A program made the position numbers and the translations under genes. From CAYPNF01 sp964411985 (GTDB lineage: Bacteria > Verrucomicrobiota > Verrucomicrobiia > Limisphaerales > J093): a DNA stretch of 64,000 nucleotides. Below the pieces are notes generated by a model. The model searched no databases. It had not been told where the DNA came from and saw nothing but the letters and a program-made list of their open reading frames with translations. Positions 7,681 through 15,991 of this stretch are shown one piece after another. Position 1 is the stretch's first letter, and every line of letters starts with the position of its first letter. The stretch is from the NCBI GenBank assembly GCA_964411985.1, contig CAYPNF010000031.1:37065-101064 (forward strand), given 5' to 3'.

Positions 7681-8928
7681 ATGAACTTGCGATTTGTTTT
7701 GATCATTCTGGTGGCGATCCAGGTCACGCTCCTGGCCACGTTCTCCAGCCAGGTGCGACGCCTAAGAGCCCCGATACCGGTAAACCGGCCCATAAGGCGA
7801 GCGAAGCCGGCTCCCGAGGCGCAGCCCCTCCCCAGTCATATGCCAGCTCGCGCGATCCTATTCCATTGGAGCCAGCTCGAATCGTCTGATTACCAGCAAT
7901 ATCGAGATAACTTGCGCGCGGTCGGCTGTCCGGAGTCCACCGTACGAGACATCCTGGTAGCGGACGTGGAGCGGCTCTATGCGCAGCGCTGGGCCGAAAC
8001 GAACTTAGTGGCCGTGGGCAATTTCTGGCAACGAGGGCGCAAACAAGACGAGATGGAGCGAGAGAAACGCAAACAGTTTGGGGCGCTGCTGGAGGAGAAA
8101 CGGGAGGTCCTCCGGACGTTGCTCGGGGTCATGGTGGATGGCCCGGGCCTGCACTTGTGGTGGGAGGATGAGATCGCGCCGATTTTCGTCTCCCATCTTT
8201 CGGAAGAAAGGGCAGTGCAAACCCTCTCCATCGCCCGCTATTACATGACACGGATTGAGGAAGTGGACCGGTTGGGTCAGGACGTAGCGACTCCCGAGGA
8301 TCAGGAAGAGAAGGAGCGATACTTGGCTCTTTGCCGACAGGAATTGGGGCAGATCCTGGACGGGGAGGAGTCTATGGAGTTGGAACTGCGTGTCACTCTG
8401 GCACTCGCCATGATCCAGAACTACTCCACGCTGGAACCCCGCTCTGAGGGTTACTTTTGCTTCACCGGGCCCGAATTGCGCTCGCTCATCCAAAGCCTGC
8501 GCGGACTGGCGAACCCTCTGCAGCACTGGATCTCCTGGACTCGGGATGCGCCGCGTTCCGAAGAGGCGATCGAACGGGCTATGAAAACGGAAATCCGCAA
8601 GCTGGTGGGGGAAGCCCGCTATCGACGATACGAACGGGCTCTCGACCATACTTTCGGGGGGATATACGACTTTGCCCAAGAGCATCGCTTGCCCGATTCC
8701 ACCGCCGAGAGAGTGGACGATCTGCGTCGTCAGGCGGAGGAGCAAGTGGGACGGCTGAGCGACGAGAAGGGAACCAGCAAAGAAGATCGCATGGCTGCAC
8801 TTCAAGAGCTTCAGACCCAGGTGGCAAACCGGGTCCAAGTAGCGCTGGGCTCGAGCCTGTTTCAGCTCTACGCACAGCAGCGTGGCTCTTGGGTCACGAA
8901 CCTGGCCAACCCGGGGAGGCTCCAATGA
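7681..8928 (+). CDS. Anchored protein of unknown function, paralogue 1 (WSQLES family)
   Basis: A 415-residue protein with one N-terminal hydrophobic anchor (VLIILVAIQVTLLATF), a short basic/Pro linker, then a charged helical body that should be periplasmic. Near residue 60 it has FHWSQLESSDYQQYRDNL followed by GCPESTVRDILVADV. The same block appears in the next gene. The C-terminal part also aligns between the two (AALQELQ ... FQLYAQQRGSW versus AALGSLQ ... FQVYTNHAGQW). I recall such WSQ(L/V)ES proteins from Verrucomicrobia but know no function. The ATG at 7681 is chosen over a TTG at 7672. The stop overlaps the next start in ATGA, so the pair is co-translated. Confidence 0.72.
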   Translation: MNLRFVLIILVAIQVTLLATFSSQVRRLRAPIPVNRPIRRAKPAPEAQPLPSHMPARAILFHWSQLESSDYQQYRDNLRAVGCPESTVRDILVADVERLYAQRWAETNLVAVGNFWQRGRKQDEMEREKRKQFGALLEEKREVLRTLLGVMVDGPGLHLWWEDEIAPIFVSHLSEERAVQTLSIARYYMTRIEEVDRLGQDVATPEDQEEKERYLALCRQELGQILDGEESMELELRVTLALAMIQNYSTLEPRSEGYFCFTGPELRSLIQSLRGLANPLQHWISWTRDAPRSEEAIERAMKTEIRKLVGEARYRRYERALDHTFGGIYDFAQEHRLPDSTAERVDDLRRQAEEQVGRLSDEKGTSKEDRMAALQELQTQVANRVQVALGSSLFQLYAQQRGSWVTNLANPGRLQ

Positions 8929-10148
8929 GCACAAAAACCTGGAACGGTGTTCTGCTGGTTCTGAATCTGCTGCTGGCACTTGCAGTGTTCGACCTTCATC
9001 GCTGGGAAAGGAGGATCGCGGAAGCGCGGTTCACCCCTCCCAGCCTGCCGCGTCTTTCTTCCAGAAACCCGTCGAATCCCACGAACGAACCTTCTCAAGC
9101 GGAGACAAAAGGGACTCCTCCGAACCCCTTTCACTGGAGCCAGCTCGAGTCCGGAGACTACCGCCAGTATGTGGCCAATCTGCAGGCCATCGGTTGTCCC
9201 CAGGAAACGGTCGAGGACATCCTCCGGGCCGACGTCAGCGCCCTTTCCACTCGTCAACGGGCCAAGGATCTGGAGGGGATCAATCAGCGGCTCTGGGAGA
9301 TGATCGCGGCTCCCCACCGTGAGGGGACGGACAAGATCGATGATCAACTCTCGGCCCCTCGGAGGGAGCGAGACCGCGTGCTGGCCCAGTTGCTGGGACC
9401 GAACAAGGACGAGATGGTTCGGTTAGATGAGTGTGAGTTGCGCTATGAGGTCCAGGAATACACATTCCTACCCGAAGCGAAACGAGCGCACTTAAAAAAA
9501 CTGGAAACGGATCGGATGCAGTCGATCCGCACGGTGGGAGAGAAGATCAAAGACCCACTCGAACGCCGGAATGCCGTTCAACGCTTGCAGGACGAGGAGA
9601 AACTTGCGATTGCGCAGACGCTGGACAGCCGGGAGATGCGGCTCTTCGAACTGTACACTTCGGGGGTGGCCCAGGAGCTGTGGAATCGTTTGGGGACCTT
9701 CGAACCAGCGGAAGAGGAATTCTTAAACCTCTTCGCGGTCCAGCGGGCACTGGAAGCCGAGAAGCAAGGGGTGAACGTAAGCAAGGAAGTCCGGGAACGG
9801 ATGAACCAACGGATGGAGGAACGATACCGTACTACGCTCGGGGAAACGCGCTACCAAGAACTGCTCATGAACCGAAACCAACACTACCAACAGGCGCTGA
9901 AGGTAACGGAGCGTTTAGGGATACCGCCCCAGCGAGCTACTGAGGTCATGGGGGTGGCAGAGGCAGCCCAGGGACAGGCAAAGGATGTCCTTGCAGACGA
10001 GGGGTTGCCGGCGGACCAGAGACAAGCCGCGCTGGGCTCTCTGCAGGAAGCCGCTCAGAACGCAGTTCGCGAACTCATCGGTGATCGTGGCTTCCAGGTT
10101 TATACCAACCACGCAGGGCAATGGATCCGGGACCTTGGACCCGAGTAG
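8925..10148 (+). CDS. Anchored protein of unknown function, paralogue 2 (WSQLES family)
   Basis: A 407-residue sister of the preceding protein. The ATG at 8925 overlaps the upstream stop (ATGA) and opens a hydrophobic anchor (VLLVLNLLLALAVF). The open frame continues upstream to 8457, but that part lies inside the first gene and is a shadow. After a Pro/Ser/Asn linker comes FHWSQLESGDYRQYVANL and GCPQETVEDILRADV, then a long, highly charged, probably coiled helical body ending FQVYTNHAGQWIRDL. No catalytic motif is seen. Duplication with strict gene order suggests two subunits of one envelope complex, but that is inference. Confidence 0.72.
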   Translation: MSTKTWNGVLLVLNLLLALAVFDLHRWERRIAEARFTPPSLPRLSSRNPSNPTNEPSQAETKGTPPNPFHWSQLESGDYRQYVANLQAIGCPQETVEDILRADVSALSTRQRAKDLEGINQRLWEMIAAPHREGTDKIDDQLSAPRRERDRVLAQLLGPNKDEMVRLDECELRYEVQEYTFLPEAKRAHLKKLETDRMQSIRTVGEKIKDPLERRNAVQRLQDEEKLAIAQTLDSREMRLFELYTSGVAQELWNRLGTFEPAEEEFLNLFAVQRALEAEKQGVNVSKEVRERMNQRMEERYRTTLGETRYQELLMNRNQHYQQALKVTERLGIPPQRATEVMGVAEAAQGQAKDVLADEGLPADQRQAALGSLQEAAQNAVRELIGDRGFQVYTNHAGQWIRDLGPE

Positions 10149-10360
10149 CACTTCAGGAAAGAGGGCATCCAAAACATGGTTTAGTTTGATCGATTCAAGG
10201 CGTTTCCTGTTCAGGTATGACCGAAGCGACCGGTTCATCCCGCATCCCCTCGTGTAATCGAGAGTTGGCACCTCGGAGGCACTAGACTAGGTTTGACCTG
10301 CGACGGCGTGAGCGTACACTGCCCACCAATGCACCCCACGTCGAAGAGAAAGGTCATATC

Positions 10361-11695
10361 ATGAAGAAGGACTTGTCCACACGCCGCAATTTCCTCAAAA
10401 CCGCCTCCGTCGCCGCCACCGCCATCACAATTGTCCCGCAGCACGTCCTGGGACAGGGCCAAACCCCGCCCTCCGAGAAACTGAACATTGCTGGGATCGG
10501 GGTCGGGGGCATGGGGGCAGGCGACGTCACCTCCTGTGCCCAGGCCGGCGAGAATATCGTTGCCCTTTGTGACGTTGACAGCAACGCCCTGGCCGGTAGC
10601 GCCAAGAAATACCCGGGAGCCAAGCTGTACACCGACTTCCGCAAGATGCTCGAAACGCAAAAGGACATCGACGCGGTGACCATCGCCACCCCCGACCACG
10701 CCCACGCGGTCGCCACCGCCATGGCCATCAAACTCGGCAAGCATGTGCACTGCCAGAAGCCCCTCACCCACAGCGTTTACGAGGCCCGCATGATCGGCAA
10801 ACTGGCGAGAGAGAGCAAGGTAGCCACCCAAATGGGCAACTTCGGCCAAGCCAGTGAGGAACCCCGCCGGGTTGCGGAGATGATCTGGGGCGGCGCGATC
10901 GGCAAGCTCAAGGAGGTGCACGCGTGGTCGAATCGGAATCCGGATATCTCCCCGCGCGGTGTTCCCCGACCTAGCGACACCCCCCCCTGCCCCGCCCACA
11001 TTGACTGGGATCTCTGGGTCGGGCCGGCCCCCATGCGGCCCTATCACCCCTGCTATCACCCCTTTGCGTGGCGCGGCTGGTGGGATTTCGGCACGGGCGT
11101 CCTCGGCGACATCGGGTGCCACGAACTCTCGGGTATCTTCAAAGCCATGAAGATTGGCGATCCCGTGAGCGTCGAGGCCTGCTCCACCAACTGGCAACGT
11201 CCCAAGGAGATCAGCAACGAGACCGCCCCGCTCGCCTCGATCACTCATTACAAGTTCGCCGCCAGCGAGACCCATGGGCCACTCAGCATATTCTGGTACG
11301 ATGGCGGGATGCGCCCGCCCCGACCGGAGGAACTGGACCCCGACGCCGAGTTTGCTCAAAACGATGGCACCATGTATGTCGGCGACAAAGGGATCATGCT
11401 ACGGGACCGTCTGATCCCCGAGAGCAAACGGAAGGAGTTCGGCCGGCCGCCGCAGAAGTTGGAACGTTCCCCTGGCCACTGGAAAGAGTTTCTCGACGCC
11501 TGCCGTGGTGGCAAAGCCGCGGGCGCAAATTTTGCCACCCATGCAGCCCACCTGGCCGAAGTTGTTTTGCTCGGAAACATCGCGATCCGGATGAATCAAA
11601 AGCTCGAATGGGACGCGGGGAACATGAAATTCCCGAACTGTCCCGAGGCGGATAAGTTCGTGAACCCGCCTTACCGGCAGGGGTACGCCTTGTAA
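10361..11695 (+). CDS. Tat-exported Gfo/Idh/MocA family oxidoreductase
   Basis: A 444-residue NAD(P)-dependent oxidoreductase. The N-terminus has a twin-arginine signal (STRRNFLKTASVAAT), so the folded protein with its cofactor should cross the membrane by the Tat route. The Rossmann part starts at about residue 40 (KLNIAGIGVGGMGAGDV). The family signature HVHCQKPLTHSVYEAR holds the catalytic-type EKP-like motif, here QKP. The C-terminal alpha/beta domain includes GWWDFGTGVLGDIGCHELSG. These long Tat-linked members are abundant in Verrucomicrobia and Planctomycetes and are thought to oxidise sugars or their derivatives. An AAAGG ribosome site lies 10 bases before the ATG. It stands alone, so the substrate is unknown. 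Confidence 0.92.
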   Translation: MKKDLSTRRNFLKTASVAATAITIVPQHVLGQGQTPPSEKLNIAGIGVGGMGAGDVTSCAQAGENIVALCDVDSNALAGSAKKYPGAKLYTDFRKMLETQKDIDAVTIATPDHAHAVATAMAIKLGKHVHCQKPLTHSVYEARMIGKLARESKVATQMGNFGQASEEPRRVAEMIWGGAIGKLKEVHAWSNRNPDISPRGVPRPSDTPPCPAHIDWDLWVGPAPMRPYHPCYHPFAWRGWWDFGTGVLGDIGCHELSGIFKAMKIGDPVSVEACSTNWQRPKEISNETAPLASITHYKFAASETHGPLSIFWYDGGMRPPRPEELDPDAEFAQNDGTMYVGDKGIMLRDRLIPESKRKEFGRPPQKLERSPGHWKEFLDACRGGKAAGANFATHAAHLAEVVLLGNIAIRMNQKLEWDAGNMKFPNCPEADKFVNPPYRQGYAL

Positions 11696-11898
11696 GCGCT
11701 GGTTCAGTCTGAATGGTTACACCGCTATTCGAACGAAAGCTGTCAAAGACGATCGCAGTCTTAACAGGAAAGCGTCTTGGCTGAATCGGGCGGCTCGCCA
11801 CTTCAGGCTAGCACCCTTTCGTCCGACCGGCATTTTCCTGAGCTTGGGCCGGTGAATCTGGCATTGCCCGAGCGCGGCTGCTGGAGTAAGGTTTGCCC

Positions 11899-12093
11899 AT
11901 GAGCATTCAGGAACTGCGTGCGGAGGTTCAGGCCATGCCTGTGGATGAACGGAGGCGTTTGGCTGCTTTTCTTGTTTCGTTGAGGCACAAGGACTTGGCT
12001 GATTACCAAGTAAAGATGGCCCAGAAGATCGATGACGATTCTGTTCAGAGGTGGGTTACGCTTGAGGAGATGGATGAGCGCTTAGGTGTCTGA
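11899..12093 (+). CDS. Addiction-module antitoxin-like protein
   Basis: A 64-residue acidic protein (ATG at 11899; a TTG two codons earlier is possible). It begins SIQELRAEVQAMPVDERRRLAAFLVSLRH, a short helical N-terminus like those of small addiction-module proteins, and ends WVTLEEMDERLGV. A GGAG ribosome site lies upstream. The next gene starts 3 bases after its stop and encodes a RelE/ParE-like protein. Small size, acidic character and tight pairing with a toxin-like gene point to a type II antitoxin. The exact antitoxin family is uncertain. Confidence 0.7.
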   Translation: MSIQELRAEVQAMPVDERRRLAAFLVSLRHKDLADYQVKMAQKIDDDSVQRWVTLEEMDERLGV

Positions 12094-12096
12094 GCG

Positions 12097-12351
12097 ATGC
12101 AATATCGATTGTTGGTATCCATCGAGGTGATCGAGTTTCTTGAGCGCTTGCCAGGCAAGACCAGGGAACCTCTACGCAGGGCCATCCATGGGATTGGTGG
12201 CAATCCCTCTGGCTGGTCGGACGCCATCGACCATGATGCGGTTGGACGGCGGATGCAAATCGCGATCGTTGGTGAATATGCTCTTGTGTATTGGGTGGAC
12301 GAGGCAGACCAGCACGTGAAGATTCTCGACATCCACGCTGCGGATAGATAA
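12097..12351 (+). CDS. RelE/ParE-superfamily toxin-like protein
   Basis: An 84-residue protein with the layout of RelE/ParE toxins: an opening strand (QYRLLVSIEVIEFL), a helical hairpin (LERLPGKTREPLRRAIHGI), then strands including GRRMQIAIVGEYALVYWVDEADQHVKILDIHAA. The ending VKILDIHAADR matches the usual last strand and loop of ParE-like folds. RelE types cut mRNA at the ribosome and ParE types inhibit gyrase; the sequence does not decide between them. Its start is 3 bases after the antitoxin stop. The pair stands alone between unrelated genes, as mobile or maintenance modules often do. Confidence 0.75.
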   Translation: MQYRLLVSIEVIEFLERLPGKTREPLRRAIHGIGGNPSGWSDAIDHDAVGRRMQIAIVGEYALVYWVDEADQHVKILDIHAADR

Positions 12352-12435
12352 TTCACTGAACAAACCGATCGAATTGCCGCCGCCCCTCCGCGGGGTCAGC
12401 CCAGATCCTGTTCAAATGGGTAAGGGGTTGTTGGC

Positions 12436-15159
12436 TCAAGGGGAGCGACGAACCGCGTCTCGCTCCTGCTGAGCCTTGCGGGCCGCTGCCCCCGCGAGTT
12501 CTTTTTCGCCGAGTTGGCGTAAGGCAATAGCCAACCTGGAATAGCCCAAGGCCAATAGGTCGTGCGGCGGGGAAAGCTCTGGTTTCTGCTGCACCTGCTG
12601 CAAGAGAGCCGCTAAGGATATATCCAGTTCTGCACGTGCTTCAGCCGGCTGATTCCTGCGGATCAGGGCGTCGGCCAGCGCGATGCGGAAGGTGGCCATC
12701 CAAAGCCCGTACGAAGGGGTGTCCGGGAATTGACTCACCAAAGGTTCCTGGAGGGCGATGGCTTTGCGGAAGTTCTGCTCGGCATCCGCCCAGCGGTCCA
12801 ACTGCCGCTGGAAGGAACCGAGCTTGTCGAACGTGCGCGCGGCGGCGGCGGGGAAATCGGGAATGCCAGGATGCGCGGCGAGCAAGTTGGTGAGGAGGCT
12901 AAGCGACTTCTGAAAGCGGTCTTCAATGCTCCTCTGGACTTCAGCAGGAACAGGGGTTTCCGGCAGGCGAATCCGCGAATAAGCTTCGCTCAGGTCAAAC
13001 GCGTAGTCGGGAACCCTCGGAAAAGCTTTCACCAAGCCTTCGAGAATTTCCGTGGCGCGCTCGGCACCGCCTTGGCCCGGGGAAGTGCGATCTTCTTCCA
13101 CCTCGGCTCCTTCCAGATAACAGAGCGCCAGCAAATGCTGATACTCCGGGTGGGTGGAGCCCGAGGCTGGCAATTGCTTCAGCAAGGCGATCGACTTGGC
13201 CAAGTTCTCCCGATGAGCGGCAGAGGCCTGGGCTGGACGATCCGATTGGCGTGGGTCCGCCGCTGGCAATGGGCGCTCTTGGGTGCCCAGGAAGTAGTAG
13301 GTACGAGCCAACTCGAAGCGCATGGAAGGGGACGCCGAGGGGGATGCACCCTCGACTTTGAGGAGAGCCAACGCACGCGCATGAGCCTCCCGGGCTTCCG
13401 TTTCTTGGCGGCGTGAGGCAGCGATGCGGCCCAGTTCATTTTCGATTTGCGCCAGAGTCCGGCGAAAGACCGGATCTGTAGGGTGGCGGGTCCGCAAGTC
13501 CTCATAAAGAAGAGCCGCCCGCCGATAGGCTTGGGTTGCCTCCTCAATCTGGCCCAACCGTTGGCGAATAGCTCCAACCCGCCGATTCGCTGCGGCGGTT
13601 CCTGCTCGCAACTTGTCGTCGCCCCCGGTTTGCTGAGCCAAACGGTCATAGAAGGGTAGCATCTCCTCCAACAATGCCACGGCTTCCTTGGAGAGAATCG
13701 GGCCCACCGTCGCTTCGCTACCCGAGCCCGTAGGGGAGAGTTGTGATGATACCCGCATGCGCGTCGGGGAGAACCGCTCAAACATCCGGTCGAGGGCCTC
13801 GATAGCCAGGTTCGCATTCGCTTCGGCGTTGGCCCGGGCTTTGGTGGTGCGCAGGTAACCAACGGAAGCGACCACCGCCACCATGATCAGCAGAAAGAGC
13901 GCGGTTCCGGTGAGACTGGCAAGGCTCGGATTGCGTCGACACCAGCGGGTTAGCTGTTCGACCGCCCCCACCGGTCGGGCATGGATGGGACGGTCCTCCA
14001 GAAAACATCGCAGGTCATCTGCCATGGCCTGCGCTGAGGTGTAGCGTTGGTTGGCATCGTGGCTAATGGCCTTTTGGATGATGGTTTCAAGGTCGCGCGG
14101 GATTTCCGGGTGAAGACCTCGCAGTTCCGGTGGAGAGCCTTGAGTGATGCACTGGATCAAGCGGCTGTGATCCGTTTCCGCAAAGGCCGAGCGCAAAGTG
14201 ACCAACTCGTACAGGGTGAGCCCCAGGCTATAGAGATCGCTGCGATGATCCGTGCTGCCTCCAAACTGTTCCGGGGCCATATACCGCACGGTGCCGACGA
14301 GATCCTGAGAGAGAGACAGGTCGTTGGAGTGGGCTGCTTTGGCCAAGCCAAAATCAGCCAGCCAGAGGGTGCCCTGGGGCCCCAGCAGGAGGTTGGCAGG
14401 TTTGATATCGCGGTGCAGTACACCTTGGGAATGCGCGTATTGCAGTGCCTCCGCAGCCTGGAGTCCGATTCGCGCCACGTTCTGCCAGTAAGGGAGACCC
14501 CAAGAGCGACTCGAGGGAAGTCCGTCCTCTCCACCGGTCAAGTGCCGCACCACCGCCCCGGCCAAGGTTGGGTCCAGGTCCACCGACTCTCCCGCGGACA
14601 TGGTTGCATCGTCGGCCTGCTCGCTTTTCCATTTCGCCAGCATGGGGATAATCTTGTCCAAGCCCACCCCCTGGATGTACTGCATCACGAAGTAGTGGAA
14701 ACCGTCCTGCTCGCCAACGCCAAAGACCTCGACGATGTTCGTGTGGTGGAGGTTGGCCGCAATGCGGGCTTCGCGCTCAAATCGTCTCAGGTGCTTTTCG
14801 TCCAGCAGCAGCTGCCTGGGCAGGACCTTTACGGCCACCCGGCGTCCCAGCGAGACATGCTCGGCTTCGAAGACCACTCCCATGCCGCCTCGCCCGATCT
14901 CGCGGATGATCCGGAAGTCCCCCAGTCGTTCCAATCGCGTTGGACCGAGGGTGGCGCGCCCGCCGCTGGATCGGGCCTGGCGCGCCTTCAACTGTTCCGT
15001 TGCGGCGATGGTGGGAAAGAGATCACGAATCTCTGATGCCAATTCCGGGTGTCGGGCGGCGTACTCCTCGGTAGAGGGACTCTGGCCTTGCCGCAGCCGG
15101 TCCATGTACTCGGCAGCCAGGAGTTCCAAGGGATCACGATCGGGGTTTGGATCAGTCAT
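12436..15159 (-). CDS. Membrane Ser/Thr protein kinase with C-terminal TPR-like region
   Basis: A 907-residue Hanks-type kinase. An N-terminal stretch (1-78) has a short helical domain usual for kinases of this group. The kinase domain runs from about 80 to 390: glycine loop GRGGMG (89-94), K111, HRDIKPAN (HRD 249-251), DFG (269-271) and APE (295-297), so it should be active. Residues about 172-222 form a 50-residue insert between the lobes. A single membrane helix lies near 415-435. The remainder is helical and rich in YRRAALLYEDL-type repeats, probably TPRs in the periplasm. The start codon lies inside the end of the sigma factor gene (8-base overlap), so both come from one transcript. This pairing is common in Planctomycetes and Verrucomicrobia. 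Confidence 0.93.
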   Translation of the reverse strand: MTDPNPDRDPLELLAAEYMDRLRQGQSPSTEEYAARHPELASEIRDLFPTIAATEQLKARQARSSGGRATLGPTRLERLGDFRIIREIGRGGMGVVFEAEHVSLGRRVAVKVLPRQLLLDEKHLRRFEREARIAANLHHTNIVEVFGVGEQDGFHYFVMQYIQGVGLDKIIPMLAKWKSEQADDATMSAGESVDLDPTLAGAVVRHLTGGEDGLPSSRSWGLPYWQNVARIGLQAAEALQYAHSQGVLHRDIKPANLLLGPQGTLWLADFGLAKAAHSNDLSLSQDLVGTVRYMAPEQFGGSTDHRSDLYSLGLTLYELVTLRSAFAETDHSRLIQCITQGSPPELRGLHPEIPRDLETIIQKAISHDANQRYTSAQAMADDLRCFLEDRPIHARPVGAVEQLTRWCRRNPSLASLTGTALFLLIMVAVVASVGYLRTTKARANAEANANLAIEALDRMFERFSPTRMRVSSQLSPTGSGSEATVGPILSKEAVALLEEMLPFYDRLAQQTGGDDKLRAGTAAANRRVGAIRQRLGQIEEATQAYRRAALLYEDLRTRHPTDPVFRRTLAQIENELGRIAASRRQETEAREAHARALALLKVEGASPSASPSMRFELARTYYFLGTQERPLPAADPRQSDRPAQASAAHRENLAKSIALLKQLPASGSTHPEYQHLLALCYLEGAEVEEDRTSPGQGGAERATEILEGLVKAFPRVPDYAFDLSEAYSRIRLPETPVPAEVQRSIEDRFQKSLSLLTNLLAAHPGIPDFPAAAARTFDKLGSFQRQLDRWADAEQNFRKAIALQEPLVSQFPDTPSYGLWMATFRIALADALIRRNQPAEARAELDISLAALLQQVQQKPELSPPHDLLALGYSRLAIALRQLGEKELAGAAARKAQQERDAVRRSP

Positions 15160-15802
15160 GCCCGTCTCCTTCAGAAAGTCCGGGCACCTGGGCCATGATT
15201 TCCTTTAGGCGGCGCAATGCCCGGATGTAGCGGATGCTGGCGGCCTTCTGTTCTATGCCCAGCGCCTGGGCCACTTCGCTATTCGTCAATTCTTCAAAAT
15301 GGCGCAGGGCGAGGACTTCGCGATCGATGGGATCCATCTGTTCCATGGCGGTATGCACCAAGGTCAAAAGGTCAGCGCGCACTGCCGCCCCACTGGGGGA
15401 GGTGAAAGCCCCCACCAACTGGATCGCCACCGAGACCGACGTGGCCTGGGTGTAGGGAGAGTCATTTACGCTCACCTCGCGTCCGGCATCCCGCTTTTGA
15501 GCCGCGAGATGCCGACGTTGCAAGTCGACCAGAGTCTGGTTCACGATCATACGAAGCCAGAGGAAAGGCGAGGTGATGTCACTCGCAGCATAATGTTCCA
15601 GGCGTTGGTGGGCAGCCAGAAAAGCCTCCTGCAACACGTCGTCAGGCTCCACCCGCCTGCGCAGAGGCTCGGCCAGACGAAAATGAATAACCCGCCATAG
15701 CCGCTCTCGTTCGCGAGAGAACAGTTCAGCCAGGGCTTCGGTGTCTCCGCTCCGAAGGCGCCGCTCCAGTTCATCAGTGTCGGCGCTGGGTTCGGTGCTC
15801 AT
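15152..15802 (-). CDS. ECF-type RNA polymerase sigma factor
   Basis: A 216-residue sigma-70 family factor of the extracytoplasmic function type. Region 2 includes PDDVLQEAFLAAHQRLEHY and SPFLWLRMIVNQTLVDLQRR, which melt and bind the -10 element. Region 4 holds a helix-turn-helix: EELTNSEVAQALGIEQKAAS then RYIRALRRLKEIM, for the -35 element. No anti-sigma factor gene is adjacent. Instead the next gene, overlapping by 8 bases, is a membrane Ser/Thr kinase, which suggests that phosphorylation controls the sigma factor. That mechanism is inferred from known kinase-linked ECF groups. The target promoters are unknown. Confidence 0.92.
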   Translation of the reverse strand: MSTEPSADTDELERRLRSGDTEALAELFSRERERLWRVIHFRLAEPLRRRVEPDDVLQEAFLAAHQRLEHYAASDITSPFLWLRMIVNQTLVDLQRRHLAAQKRDAGREVSVNDSPYTQATSVSVAIQLVGAFTSPSGAAVRADLLTLVHTAMEQMDPIDREVLALRHFEELTNSEVAQALGIEQKAASIRYIRALRRLKEIMAQVPGLSEGDGHD

Positions 15803-15991
15803 GCCGGTCTACCATAGAGGTTGAAACGCAAAGGGCTCGCCTCTTTCTACTGGACCGGGAGGGAATATCAAACTTTTCGACTCCTCGTGTAGAAAACAGT
15901 CCTCATTCTGCGTTCAGCCCCTTGGACAGGTAGTGCCGCACGGCCGACAAAAACCTGAAACCACGACAAGAAGCATCAATTTAAGGCCCAT

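Noticed and set aside
8457..8924. N-terminal extension of the second anchored paralogue
   Set aside because: This part overlaps the first paralogue in another frame; the ATG at 8925 opens a proper membrane anchor.
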